Assembly (NCBI GenBank): GCA_036365515.1
Contig: CM070876.1
Location: 41,568,695-41,632,694 of the forward strand
Direction: 5' to 3'
DNA length: 64,000 nt
DNA from: Torymus aiolomorphi
Taxonomy: Eukaryota > Arthropoda > Insecta > Hymenoptera > Torymidae
The notes under the pieces are model-generated. The model was given only the letters and a program-made list of their open reading frames with translations, had not been told where the DNA came from and searched no databases. Below, piece after piece: positions 33,260 to 46,227 of the stretch (its first letter is position 1; each line of letters starts with the position of its first letter). A program made the translations under genes and the position numbers.

Positions 33260-33955
33260 TGTTGGTTAGCCTTGAGTGTAATGCTCAAAGCGGGCCCCGA
33301 TCTCCTTAGTTTTTTGTCAGCGCTCGAAGCACTCTGCTTTACCAGGGTTCGGAGACCCAAGAATTTACTGAAGTTTGAGTTAAGCAAAATAAACACGAAC
33401 AAAGTAGTAATTCCGATTAACACCGTTTTATTTACAACAATTACAAAGACTTACAATTTATGATCGCTCGCAAGGCTTCGGCCTATCCATCCCGCAATCG
33501 GTGGTCCAGGATGAGAGAGAGGTAGGTCGTAATCGCTGCTGCCGTCCTGGTGCTGTAAAGATGACTTCTGGTTGACTAATGGTTGTTCGCCGTAAGTGTG
33601 TAGGCTGAGGTTAACTCGACTAAGTCTCCGTCGAGTGTTGCGCCAGATGCTCTAAGTCCAAGAGGTTGACGAGGGCTTCTTTTTCTAAGTTCTTTTTGTG
33701 TTTCCTCTGACCGAAGTTTCGACAGAGTCCTTTTTGTGTTTTTTTTTTTCTGCGCGCAGTCGAGCAGCGGTTCGCTCTTTGGAAAAGAGTTGTAAAAACT
33801 GACTGACCTCCAAGCCCCGCGTCTTGATCATATTTATACTTGCGCGGCTCTTTGCTTTTTCCGCAACATCACACGATGTTCACCCCCGAGTCCGCGAACA
33901 GGTGGTCTGTGCCCGTACTCACGGATTCACCTACACACCCATGTGTTAGAAAGCC
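33260..33955 (-). repeat. Solo-LTR-like unit with TATA and initiator
   Basis: On the minus strand the unit ends CTAACCAACA at 33260. It contains TATAAATA (about 33833) with TCAGT roughly 32 nt downstream, the spacing of an arthropod TATA-initiator promoter, and AATAAAACGG further on as a possible poly(A) signal. No ORFs accompany it. The upstream end is uncertain and I could not confirm a TSD. BEL/Pao or Gypsy origin are both possible. Confidence 0.5.
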
Positions 33956-33981
33956 GAAGCATTGATGATTGACAGCCGGCG

Positions 33982-34247
33982 CACAGTCAGCTGAAATGGA
34001 CCTCTTGTTTCAAAATAAAATATCTCAGCCGGGAATCGACCGATTTGGACGATTTTTTTTTTAAATACAGGTAATAAGAAGTACTTTAAAGTAAAACTAT
34101 AGACAAATTTAAATAAAAATTTTTAGGTAATTTTTTAGATCAAAAGTGATTTTTTGTTTTTTTCAATAACCAATCCCGCGTAAAAATAATTCATATATAC
34201 TTATATATTTATATACTTAATATTTCATATATATATATATATATATA
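33982..34247. repeat. Left TIR of the Transib-ended unit
   Basis: It matches the complement of 49940-50223 over its whole length ('cgggaatcgaccgatttgga', 'aatcccgcgtaaaaa'), ending in a (TA)n tract that is cut by the Helentron 3' end. Confidence 0.88.
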
Positions 34248-34303
34248 CTAGGGGGCTTCGCCCCCCTGCGCGCTTCGCGCGCCAACCCCCCCACTTTTAC
34301 TTT
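34248..34303 (-). terminator. Helentron 3' terminal hairpins
   Basis: Two perfect GC stem-loops with GAAG loops lie directly before the terminal CTAG. In rolling-circle elements such hairpins act as the replication terminator. Having two in a row is unusual for canonical Helitrons. Confidence 0.6.
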
Positions 34304-34711
34304 ATAGAATTTTAAAGAAACTTATCACTAAACCTAATTTCTTATTCTTATATATCTATATCTTATCTTCAAAAGTCATAATCCCCAATTAAACACTGAT
34401 TATTAAAAAAGTTATATTATAAAAAAATAAAAATTATTTTATTTGAGAAGTTGCATTAGTGAAAAGTAAAATGTTACTGTATATTATTTTAAAGAAACTT
34501 ATTACTAAACTTTATTTCTTATTCTTATATATCTATATATAATTTTCAGAAGTGCTAACATTTTAATATTGTTTTCTATCTTTTCCACACCACCCATGAG
34601 GTAGATTGATAGGCGCGTTTTTTTTTGTAGAGGTATCCCATCCTGTAATAAATTTTAATTTACGCTGTAATTAGATTTAATTATAAATTATTAAAAAAAA
34701 ATTTATTACAG

Positions 34712-35560
34712 AAAGGCCTAATCCCCTATTAAACACTTTGAATTTTGAGAATCTATATATAAATGGATGGCAAAATAAGTAAATTGGGAATACGTACATT
34801 TCTTCTACTAACCTATAAACCTACTTCTCTACTGAATACTATGAATTTGAGAATTATATAAAGAAATAGAAATCATATAAAATAACTAAATTGGGAATAC
34901 GATTTATTTAGTAAGACCTAATTGCCTATAAAATAAATTTGAAAATAATTGAAATAAATAGTGCTAGGTACAAAGGAGGTTAATTTTGCTACACGTGCAG
35001 AAAGGAGTCAACTTGACTGTGTGTTAAAAAAGGGGTCGACTTGTTTGCACGGCAAAAAAGGGAGGGTAACAAAGAAAAATAACCTTTTTTTTATTTTTCA
35101 ACTAATGTTACTTTTCTTTTTCCGAGCAGTTAAATTAACTTCTTTCTTAACGTACAGATTAGTTAACTTCCTTCTTAATGTGCAATTTGCGTGTAATTTG
35201 AAAGGCAACGGAATAAAAATTATTATTTCAGAATTCTAATGAAGGAAGCGTATTTTAAACATAAAATAGGGTTATGTGGACATTCGATTTACAAATTAGG
35301 ACTTTTTTAAGTGTATACTTACATGAAGTTTTCTTGGAAAAATTCTACAATGAAATTTTTTTAACGAAATATCTCAAATTAAGTATTACTTACGCAAAAT
35401 ACTGAATAATAATATTTGGAAAAGATAATATTACTTAATGCTGAATATTTTTCCGTTGTATAATATCCTTTTTTCTCATAATCGACGAATATAATTTTTG
35501 CATCATTCAATATATTTTTCTAAATATTTTTATTCAGTATTTTACATGAGCAATACTTTA
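34712..35560. repeat. Direct repeat, copy 1 (~850 bp)
   Basis: From 'ggcctaatc.cctattaaac' to 'tattttacatgagcaatact' this matches 46228-47063 in the same orientation with few changes. Both copies contain a plus-strand 92-codon frame (34961-35239) that is Phe/Leu-rich at the end; I do not regard it as a proven gene. The stretch 35561-35990 that follows is AT-rich with nothing recognised. Confidence 0.85.
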
Positions 35561-35999
35561 TTCGAGATCTTGTATTAAAAAAAAATTGTAGAAAAATTTG
35601 TGAAAATCGTCATTTGAGAATACCCATGAAGTATTCCTATTTTATTTATTAAATTCCCAAATAATCTTATTTTCATGTTTATTTTAAAAAAACACTTCAT
35701 ATGAATTTTAAAATAAATTTTTTTTGTCGATTTTCGAATAATGATTTTGTCATAATGAAATGATGTATTTCGGGAAAGACTATGTGTATAGACTACTTAA
35801 ATTAATTTGATAACGAATCATAAAAAGTATGATTGTGTAGTAACTTAAAATCTGTAATAAAAATTTAGGTTATTTAATAAATCCAATTTAATTAATTATA
35901 ACGAAGTACTTAGCTTTATTTTATTTGAACCGGTATCCTTTTTCGTTTAGCTATTCTCAGTCCCGTTTCAAAATCTCTCCTCCCAATATTAATTCAGCC

Positions 36000-37037
36000 A
36001 TCGATAATTTTTCTTCATTTAGTATTTCAATATAGGTTAAATTTTGAATTTCTAAATAGATGTGTCCGTTTTCTGTAAAATAATAAATATATATTAATTG
36101 CACCATGAATGTTTACTATAATGTAAGATATTAATTGAAACGTTTTTTTACCTGCTATATATATTTCCCCTGTTATTCTCAATTTGGATCCTTCTGTAAA
36201 TTTGTCTCGTTCTCCAGTACCATTTATAACAACTATTTCTAATTTATGGGTTTTATCTGTGATAACACCAAGTAATTTACTTAAATTTGTATTCTAAATA
36301 GCAAATTCACTCATTAAATATCCTTCAGTTTCTGAAATTTTAATTAAACATGTTGAATTCTTAATTTATTTCTAATATATATACATATGTAATAAATATT
36401 ACAAATAAGTCCATTTGATGGTTTCACTTCTTCAAAAGTTTTAATTGTTAAGGATGTAATGTCTTCCGATACATCGCGATTAGCTATCGTAGTAATTTTG
36501 GAATAATTTTTTAAGTGGAATTCATATTGCATATTGCCGCTATTAAAATTAGAACTTTCTTTGGCAACTACTGTTTGTAATAGAACAATCTAGAAATAAT
36601 TTTAATTAATAATAGTTGTTATATTATTTTTATGAAATTATATTAAAATGACCTCATTATAGTTGATTTTATCTTCAAATATTTCGATATCCTTATTCCA
36701 TATATTACATTGAATTTTGCATCCGTCATTATTATTTAAAATAAATTTAAATATGTCGTATGATTTTCAGTAGCCTTAGAAATTATCGCACGGGGATTTT
36801 CTACTGCTTCAATATATCCAATAACCATACTTTTAAAATATATAAATTTAATAAATATTTTTTTAAAGTATATTAAATTTATTAATTTTTTAAGAATAGA
36901 ATAAAATAATTTACACATTTTTGTCGCCAATATGAATTTTATTTTTCAAAAAATCAGATGGTGTGTACGTAAATGAAATTTTTGATTTTTTTTCCTGGTG
37001 TTTCATTAGTACTATTTGATTTTGGGCGTTTCGACAT
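36000..37037 (-). pseudogene. RPA1-like single-strand DNA binding gene, multi-exon, decayed
   Basis: The ATG at 37037 opens a Lys/Ser-rich start, then (after a one-base shift) a segment ending IHIGDKNV. Further pieces are VIGYIEAVENPRAII (about 36830), then KIQCNIWNKDIEIFEDKI (about 36700), an apparent intron, VLLQTVVAKESS and YEFHLKNYSKIT (36590-36470), and later VITDKTHKLEIVVINGTGERD (about 36260). The order and the K-I-Q-x-x-I-W pattern match OB folds of replication protein A large subunit, an accessory gene known from Helitrons of plants and animals. Stops and frameshifts are present. Its place downstream of RepHel on the same strand fits. Confidence 0.6.
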
Positions 37038-37452
37038 TTTGGTATCTGTAAATGATATTAATTTTATATGTGTTTTATATTAATGGAGTTCTAATATTCA
37101 TTTTCATATTGAAATTGTATAACATAGCGTTTTAAAAAGAAGAAATTAAAAATGATCAAAATTTTAATAATTGTTCGATTCTTTTAATTTATAGTTCTGT
37201 CAATGATAGAACTTATTCACTTATACATAAACGAATAGTGGTAGTAGTATAGTTACATGACAACAATTAACTGAAAAGTTATTTTTGTCGGCCGTGCCTT
37301 AGTTGTCGGAATGTTCCACAGATATTGAATGGTTGTAGTATATGCAAAAAAGCAATTGATGTCGGTAGCCGTGGCTAACTCGTCTTGCGAATTGGTGTCT
37401 TCGTTTATAGTTTAAAGCTCTTCATTTTATATTTCAAAATAATCTTTATACA

Positions 37453-40400
37453 TCATTCAAAAATTTCCTTCCATACTATATTTTCAATTTCATCAGAATG
37501 ATTCGAATCATTTTCAATAAATAAATTTTCTGGGTTTGTACATCTTGACAAAGCTACATATAATTGGCCATGAGAGAATAAAGGCCGCCTAAAATATATT
37601 CCAAGTTTATTGAAGCTTTGACCTTGTGACTTGTTAATAGTTATCGCGAAGGCTAAGACGACAGGAAATTGTTTTCGATATAATATAAAAGGTAAAGACG
37701 ATGATTCTCCTGAATTTAAAGTTATTTTAGGTATGTAAGCTATTTGTCCTTTGTTGTAACCAGTTACTATCATGGCTTTTATATTGTACTTGTGCAATTC
37801 TAAAATTTTTAATCTTGTACCATTACACAATCCATCGTTAATACTAATGTTCCTTATAAGCATAACAATGGCATTGGGTTTTAATACTAATTTATGAAAT
37901 GGTAGCCCTGGAAATTTTAAAGAATTTAAATATTCTATTGAATAATTTAATTGAACATCTTCATCACTTTGATCTACTCCTTTTGGTTTAGCATAATCAA
38001 TACTATAATAAATTTTCTCTGTTGAATCTATTCTTTTAAGTACTTCATTATTCAAGTGATAAATATCTTGATTATGACCAGATAAAATTGCCCTATCTGA
38101 TAAATCTTCCTTGTCAGTTATAGTGGAACCATAAATTTTTTCACATATATTGTCGACTTTCCATTTTTCAGATATTGATAAAGACGATACTTGTCCGTCA
38201 CCGATTTCTACCAAGAATTTTGAAAATTTTATTTTATTGGATCTCATATTTTTAGTTAATTTTAATATTTTAAATTTTGGCCACAAATTAGAACGTTTGA
38301 TAGATTCATTAATTATAGTGATTCTACATCCATTTTTCAATAATGGCAAAATTTGTCTGAAATCTCCTCTTAAAATTAATAATTTTCCAGCAAAAGGTAT
38401 TGAATCGACTTGGCAACAATCTCTTAAAGTTTTATCAACAACTTCTAATGCTTTTTTAGGAATCATTGATGCTTCATCCCAAATGAGTACATCACATTCA
38501 CGTAACCTTCTTTTATCTGAATCTAATTTCAAAAATGTTGTTTCAATATTTGATAAATCTAATGACAATTTAAAAGTTCTGTGACTTGTCATTCCTTCCG
38601 GAAGTAGTATAGAAGCAATTCCAGACCATGCCATAGAAACAACTTTTTGTCCTTCTCCTAAATAATAATGAATTAATGTTTTGTAAAGAAATGTTTTCCC
38701 AGTACCTCCGGAACCATCAATAAAAATCATACGATCATTAGTTTGTATTATGAAATTGAAAATATCATTTTGTTCATTATTTAATTGATTTTTATGTTCT
38801 TGAAATAACTGTTTGTGTTTATCAATTATTATTTTTTTTTCATGAGCCGATAGTTCATAAGTCAAATCATTAAATGTTGGTAATCCGAATTCAGAGCATG
38901 ACAAATTTTCACCTTTTAAAATTTCATCAATTTCTCTTAATGCTCGATGCTCTTGATTATCTTTGAAATCTTCACTAAAATATTTTTTGAAAGATTCCCA
39001 AAGTTCACAAGCAAAAGGAATATCATCATTAATAAGAAACCAAGCAAAAAATTTTCTAAATTCTTTTGGCATCATAATGGAACATGCTTCTTCAAAAATA
39101 TTGAAAATTTCATTATCATTTTTTACTAATCCCATTGTAATTGCTGTTTCTTTAAAAGTTTTGTATGATACATTTTCGAACTTTTTTAAATCTGCAAAAC
39201 ATATTGCTCCTTTTACACGATTTAATATCAACTTTAAATGGAATCGTTCTATATCCTTAGGACTGACACTATTCATTCTACCAATAGATTTTGAAAATAT
39301 TTTTCTTTTTTGCCATACTTTTTTTGATGAATTGAATAAATAATACTTTGGTATATTAGAATATTTCATTTTTCTCGCTTCTTCATCTTCTAAATTTAAT
39401 TGAAACCACGCCGTTAGAGTTGTATTATTATTTTTATTTAAAACTTCGTCTTCTTTATTTTCTTCAAAATATATATACTGTTGATTTTCCGTATGAATAG
39501 CTAAATGAATAATTGTGTGTGACCTTCCTGACAATGGTAATTCTTCTATTCTCCATGCTGCTTCTATTGGACTAACATATCTCCCATTAAGATAGTCAGT
39601 AATTTCATCATATATTTCACATTGATCTGTATCAGAATTTTTTTTCGATACACTTACATATGCTTTTTCAAACCCTTTATGAATATATTTATAAAGATAT
39701 TTGATAGACATGACCGAATAAGATATTTCGCAATTTATATGACATTGATATTTTTTCAAAAGTGTAGGATTGTAAGGAACTACCATTGAATTATCTACTT
39801 TCACTATTTCACCATTTACTTTTGAATTGTATGTATAACTATTTAAATTATTTCTTCGTTTATATTGGGGAAATCCATTTTTGTCAAAATGTATAAAATC
39901 ACTGAATTCTTTTGGATAGTTTTTCGAATAAACATCTTTCTCCTTGTTATAACAGAGGGAATTTTCTGTATGGGGACCATGCAACATGTGTTTGATAACT
40001 AATGCTTGTAATTCTTTATCATCATTTGGAATTTCAGCACTCACATATTTATCAATGTCTTGTGGATTCAATAATTTGTTTTCATAATTTAAGACAAATA
40101 ATAAATGAGCATGAGGTAATCCTCTTTTTTGAAATTCAATTGTGTAAATATATGCCAGTATTTCGCCAAAAATATTTCCACTTAAAATATCTGCTAAAAT
40201 TGCTCGTAATTTAGTATTAAATAATCTTGCTGTTAAATTAGGAATATCATTACATGTGGTTCCTTGAGGGAAGTTTGATAGTACTCTTTTAAGTTCCGGC
40301 CAATTTGGATTACACGTTACAGTAATAAATAAATCAGGTCTTCCAACAGCTCTATTTATAGCCATTGCATCTTGATATAATTGATGCATATGTCTAGGAC

Positions 40401-43380
40401 TACCAATATGAGTTGATGGTAAAATAAAAAGATGTCCCAAACGTTCTTTGTTCTCGAAATTTTTTGATTTATTTGAAGCATTTTTTCCAACATGATCTAA
40501 TAACCCTTGATAACATGCAACTCTTAATTTTCCTTGATTTTGTCTAAAATAATCCATTCTTGTACTTTCTATGACTATATATGCATGTATTATGTACTGT
40601 TGAGTCAATCGTCCACTACATAAAATTGGATTGAAAATTGGTCCTGGCCGATAAGCAATTCGGTTTGAATAATATTGCAAAGCAGTCAATCTTTTATTAT
40701 TTTCTGAATTTTGATGTAAATCGGGATTCCATCCTAAGTCTCCTGAAGGAAATAAAATAGGACATACCATCGGATCCAAATGATGAGATAACTTATGTAT
40801 GAAAATATGTGATGTACTGTTATCTCTCCTTCTCGTGAAATAATTAAAGCGGCACATTCCGCAGTTTTTGGTTTACTATAAACATTTTGGTTCAATTTTA
40901 TATTTTGAACAAAATATAACTTGTATTGAGGAATTTGAGTATTTTTTGATAATTCATATAAATGCTTGTATTTTTTTGCATATGGGTTGTCATTTAATAT
41001 TCTATTTAATATTGTGAAATGTTCTTCTAATAATGCTTTGTTATTTTTCAATCTTAACTGATTTGCTGTATACTCATCATAAATGTAAATTTGACCATTT
41101 TGAGGATGTTGATTAGGTTCAACGATAACTGATTTCGGAGATGTATGACAAACTTGGCCTTGGATTTTTAAATTATAAACTCCTTTATTTTTATTGTTAA
41201 TTACTGTAGCATTGAAACTCACAAATGAGTATTTATTATTGTAATAACGGATTAGTTCTTTAAATTTTTTGTCATACAGAAGTTCTTTCAAATCTTCGTT
41301 ATACTCCGATAAAGGAGGTAAAATAACTTTTCCGTTATGACAACAACTTTTTTTTGAAAATTCTGTTTCCCAAAAAACTGCAGAACAATTAGAGCATACA
41401 TAATCCATATTGCCTGAATCTACGTAATTTAAGTTTGGAGGGCACATCTTTCTAATTTTTTGTATCTTTCTCCTCTTATAAATTCGATTTGAAGACATAT
41501 TACTTGCAATATCAAGCTTACGTTTCTTAGCCAACCGTTTTTCATTCAAATTGCTTACAACATTTGTACATCTTTTCTTATTCATTCGTCCTTCATTTAT
41601 GTTGACAACCCGATCATTTTGTCTTTTATTATTTACTCTTACTTCATTCATATTAATTACTCTATCCTTTTTTCTCTTGTTCTCTACCCTTTCTTCATTC
41701 ATGTTCGTAATTCTATCTTTTTCCCTTTTATTTTCCACCTTTCCTTCACTCATGTTCGTGACACGATCTTTTTCCCTCTTATTTTTCAGCCTTCCTTCAC
41801 TCATGTTCATAACTCTATCTTTTTCCCTCTTATTTTCCAGCCTTCCTTCACTCATGTTCATAACTCTATCTTTTTCCCTCTTATTTTCCAGCTTTCCTTC
41901 ACTCATGTTCATAACTCTATCTTTTTCCCTCTTATTCTGCAGCCTTTCCTCAATCATATTAAAAACTCTATCATTTTGTCTTTTATTTCCTATCCTTCCT
42001 TCACTCATATTTATAATTCGATCCTTTTCTCTCTTGCTCTCTATTCTATCTTCTTTCATAGTAGTGATTCTATCACTTTATCGCTTTCTGTTTACTCTTT
42101 CTTCATTCATATTACAAATACGATCAAGTTTTCGTTTCTTCTCTAATTTATCACCATCAAGATACCGATTTTTTCTACATTCGTTAATTTCATCTTTATT
42201 TTTAGCATAATGTAACCGACGATATTGATTTTGATAGTCTTTAAGAAAAAAAGTATTTTCGATTTCAAGAACATCATAATGTCCACTATCCAAGTTTCCA
42301 GATAATAAAAGAACTAATTTATTTCTGCTATTGCACGGACCGAATTCCCTTGCATTATAATATCCTTGATATACTGTAACTTTTACATTGTAAATACTGA
42401 CAAAAGCGGCAATCTCAACTTCTCCACCAAAACTACCATTTTTAGACATATTTAGTTTGTAAGAATTTGGATCAGTAATTGTTGTGTTGTAAGAACTGTT
42501 TCCTAATATAAAAGATTCATACATTATCCAATCATTTATAATTTTATTTACTAATTTCAATCGAATTTGTCTATGTTTCTCTTGATTATTGAATACAAAT
42601 TCTGCAAATGCGCGGAAAAGACAGTTACCATCCGGTTTCATTTCATGTTTTATATCTCTTTTTAAGATATCATTCATTTCTTCATTCATGTTCATAACAG
42701 TTTCTTCAATCTTATTGTTCACTCGTTCTCCATTACTATTAACAACTGCATCGGTTTCCCTCATATCTTCCAATCTTTCTTCATTGATATTAACAATTAT
42801 ATCCTTTTCTATCTGATTTTCCTTGTCATCCATATTAACAACTCTACCTTTTTCCCCGATTATTTTTCAACCTTCTTTCACTGAGGTTCGTGATTCTATC
42901 CTTTTGTCTCTTTTTTTCCATCGACCAATAATTTCGATCGTTTCCAGACAAAAAAATATTTTCAATATCAAGAATATCATAATGACCACTATCCAAGCTT
43001 CCAGATAATAAAAGAACTAATTTATTTCTGCTATTACATGCACCGAATTCCCTTGCATTATAATATCCTTGATGTACTATAACTTTTACATTGTAAATAC
43101 TAACAAAAGCAGCAATCTCAACTTCTCCACCAAAACTACCATTAGTAGACATATCTAGTTTGTAAGAATTTGAATCAGTAATTATTGTGTTGTAAGAATT
43201 GTCTCTTAATACAAAAGATTCCTAAACTATCCAATCACTTATAATTTTATCCACTAATTTCAATCGAATTTGTCTATGTTGCTCTTGATCACTAAATAAA
43301 AATTCTGCAAATGCTCGGAAAAGACAGTTACCATCTGGTTTCATTTTATGTTTTATAATTCTTTTTGAGATGTTATTCAT
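37453..43380 (-). pseudogene. Helentron RepHel protein with two OTU domains
   Basis: ATG at 43380. A first OTU protease domain (43380-42860) has PDGNCLFRAF and SGHYDIL, with a stop inside. A second OTU copy follows (42833-42200) with the same DGNC and GHYDVL catalytic motifs. Next come a 17-residue repeat array, then a zinc-finger region (VCSNC, SCCHNG). After a frameshift near 40830, the HUH replicase shows DLFITVTCNPNWPEL, GLPHAHLLF (the HUH histidines) and KYLYKYIHKG with the nicking tyrosines. The PIF1-type helicase shows DGSGGTGKT (Walker A), LIWDEASMI (Walker B), and near the C-terminus INKSQGQSF and YVALSRC. One in-frame TAA (42078-42080) and the frameshift break it. Its total length of about 1,970 codons is long for the family because of the doubled OTU and the repeats. 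Confidence 0.85.
41500..42190 (-). repeat. Coding minisatellite: 17-residue repeats
   Basis: About twelve 51-bp units encode variants of KREKDRVMNMSEGRLEN, in frame with RepHel. Weaker copies of the same motif lie ahead of the second OTU domain (42840-42690) and between the two OTU copies (42900-42850). The units are highly basic and alternate charged residues with NM, suggesting a helical linker or a DNA/RNA-binding tract. Confidence 0.85.
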
Positions 43381-46227
43381 TTTATTATATCAAATATGAG
43401 GAATCGTAGAATACCTATATGAAAATACATGAAATTCAATGTATTATAGGAAAAAGAAAAATATTACTTTTTGAAAAAACCTTACACTTTAAAAGATCCA
43501 AAAATATTTCTTGATTGACCTTTTAAAGTTGATTGCCACACATCAACTATGATATAAGCTTTAGAAAATAAGGCGAAAAGGCTGACACAATCCTATTTAA
43601 TATAAATTTGTTACCATCAATGAACAGAACAATATAAAAATATAAATTTTTTAGAATGTAGATTTTTCTAAAAATTATTTTTCTATTTTAATAATTTTAG
43701 TGTGATAAAATAATTCAAGAATATTTAGTTACTTTTAAATTAAAGGGTATATATGACTGACAAAGTCAATATATTATTATATATTTGTATGTATCTTTGT
43801 TTCTCAATGGAAATATCATATTTCAAACTGGTCAAAAAAAGGTACACAAAATATGATACATAACTATATATAATAGTGTAAAAATTATTTTTTTAATTTC
43901 TTCTTTTTTAACATTTTGATATTGAATATAACGTTATAATGTTGAATATTTATTAAATGTTATATTTATTGCTCTTACTTATTTATTAGATATTATTCTT
44001 AATCTAATTTAAGCGATTCGTTCGGTTTTCGATCGTTTTGCGAGGTATCAATCTCGAATCAACATTCTTTCAACGTTATACTTGATTTTCAATTACATAT
44101 TATAATATTTTTTATACTTTTTTACTTTTTCTTTTGTTTGTTTTTTTATATTAATAGAGCGTAAATTTAATTTCTTGAAATTGTTATTTAATTGCTCCAT
44201 ATTACATGGTTCCAAACAAAATGTAAGAATGTGTCAAAAAATGTAAAACAGTATAAAAAAATGTTAAAAATAGTAAAATAGATTAAATGAAAAAAATTTA
44301 TTGACAATGCAAAATTGCATTTTTTTAATAAAGATTAATTGAAAAAATTGTAAATACATATTTATTACAAAATTGTAAATACAAATTCATTATAAAATTA
44401 TAAATACATATATAATTGTATATAAATAAGAAATGTAAAATTGTAAATAAATACTGTAAATACTTTTTAAAATTGTAAACAGTTGTAAAATATTGTAAAT
44501 TATAATTATATAATTATATAGGTTAAACGAAGAAAAATAACTAAATAATAGATTTATTACCTTCTCTGTTCAAACTTCTAACAGATTTTTGTGCTATTCA
44601 TGTATAGATTAATAAATCTTGTTTTACTTTGTAGTGAAGTACTTATGCCACACACTATTTTATACTATTTGTCCAATCGTAAATACTATTTTTGGCAAAA
44701 ATCGAGACTTCGGTACTTCGAAAAGGCAAAGTCCCAAGTAACTTTCAAAGTGAAGAATTCAGTGATTGGATTGTATAATTGTATTAAAGACAATTTCAAA
44801 TACACAACTATGTCTAGATTGTAGCTTCGAATATTTTCATTGATCTTTTAGAGAAATGTAACGAATGTTAAGCTAATCGTTATTTGGTTGAGTATATATA
44901 AATATGACACTTTTCACTTCTGTATAGATAACGTAAATTTTATTAAAAAGTATTTACAAATTTAATAATAATATAAATAACAATTTGAAAAACTAAAATT
45001 TGAAAAATATGTGATATTCAAAACATTGATTTGTCAAATGACATTTACATAATAAGGTTTAGTTTGAAAACAAAAATCAAATGAATGTTCAATGAATATA
45101 TATATAAGTTTTAGTAAAAAATTATAAATAACTATTTAATTTTTTAATACATTAAATACAACATAGTTTTGTATTAAAATTTTTATTTCAATTAATTATT
45201 TATATTATTTATATTATTTTTAAAATATTTGGTTAATTTTATGAGTAAATCAAAAGTTTTTTTTTTTTTCATTCATTTTATAATTTTTAAAGAGTTATGA
45301 ATAATTTCAAATAATTTTTTAACATATAAAAACAATTTTTAAAGAATTGTAAATAAAAATTGTAAATATATAAAATTGTTTTAAAATTCAAATATGTTGA
45401 ATTAATAATGAAATAAAAAAATTGTAAATAAATTTATTGACAATGAAAATGCATTTTTTTAATAAAGATTAATTGAAACAATTGTATATACATATTGTAA
45501 ATATGTCTTACAAAATTGTAAATACATATTTATTATAAAATTGTAAATATATATTTATTATACAATTGTAAATCTCTCTATGAATAAAATCAATAAAATG
45601 GTATCAATAAAATTTCATCACGATAATACGTTTTGTTTTCCATCCTTGTCCTCGTCCACGTCCTCTACCCTGCCCACGTAACATTTTTTTACAGTTTGTT
45701 AATAGTTATTAACATTTTATTATAGTGTTTCTACATTTTTTTACATTTATTAACACTTTATTAAACCTTTTTTACACGTTCTTAAATTTTTTTACAGTTT
45801 TTTAACACATTCTTGTAGTTTTTATATATTTTCATAAAGTTACATTTTATTTACATTTTAATATGTTTCTATTTTACTATTTTTAACATTTTTTTATACT
45901 GTTTTACATTTTTTGACACATTCTTACATTTTGGCAAACTTTCTTACATTTTATATTTATAGACTTTTACGGCTAATACCAATTTTATGAACTGTAGAAT
46001 GAAAGTGTAGAAAACTGAAAATTTTTATGGATTTTTACAAATTTTTAATTATATATCTTTAAATATGTTGGATTCATTAATATAAAAATAATTTACCTTT
46101 TTGAAATGAGGAACCACTTTGGATAAAACTTAGGATAAAAGTTTACCACTTATTAATTTTTCACATCAATTTCATATTTGCCAAGCTTTTGGTTATTGGT
46201 TCCTTGGTTGATGGAATTCACCAATCT
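43381..46227. other. AT-rich Helentron upstream region
   Basis: About 2.8 kb with no convincing gene. It holds many copies of 'attgtaaata' (44280-44520, 45280-45600) and 'ttttttaca' runs. At 45682-45620 on the minus strand a short frame encodes MLRGQGRGRGRGQGWK, an Arg/Gly-rich peptide that could be a 5' exon of the element's gene, with no proof. Confidence 0.5.

Noticed and set aside
33060..33260. Possible 5S rRNA or tRNA-like gene
   Set aside because: No A/B/C-box pattern or cloverleaf that I could support.
34961..35239. 92-codon ORF repeated at 46475-46753
   Set aside because: Its conservation is explained by the ~850-bp direct repeat; the hydrophobic end and lack of motifs do not support a real gene.
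41551..42210. Plus-strand ORFs of about 175-219 codons with 17-residue periodicity
   Set aside because: They are shadows of the coding minisatellite; the minus strand continues the RepHel frame on both sides.
44591..44824. 77-codon plus-strand ORF
   Set aside because: No family motif; AT-rich context and no partner elsewhere in the window.
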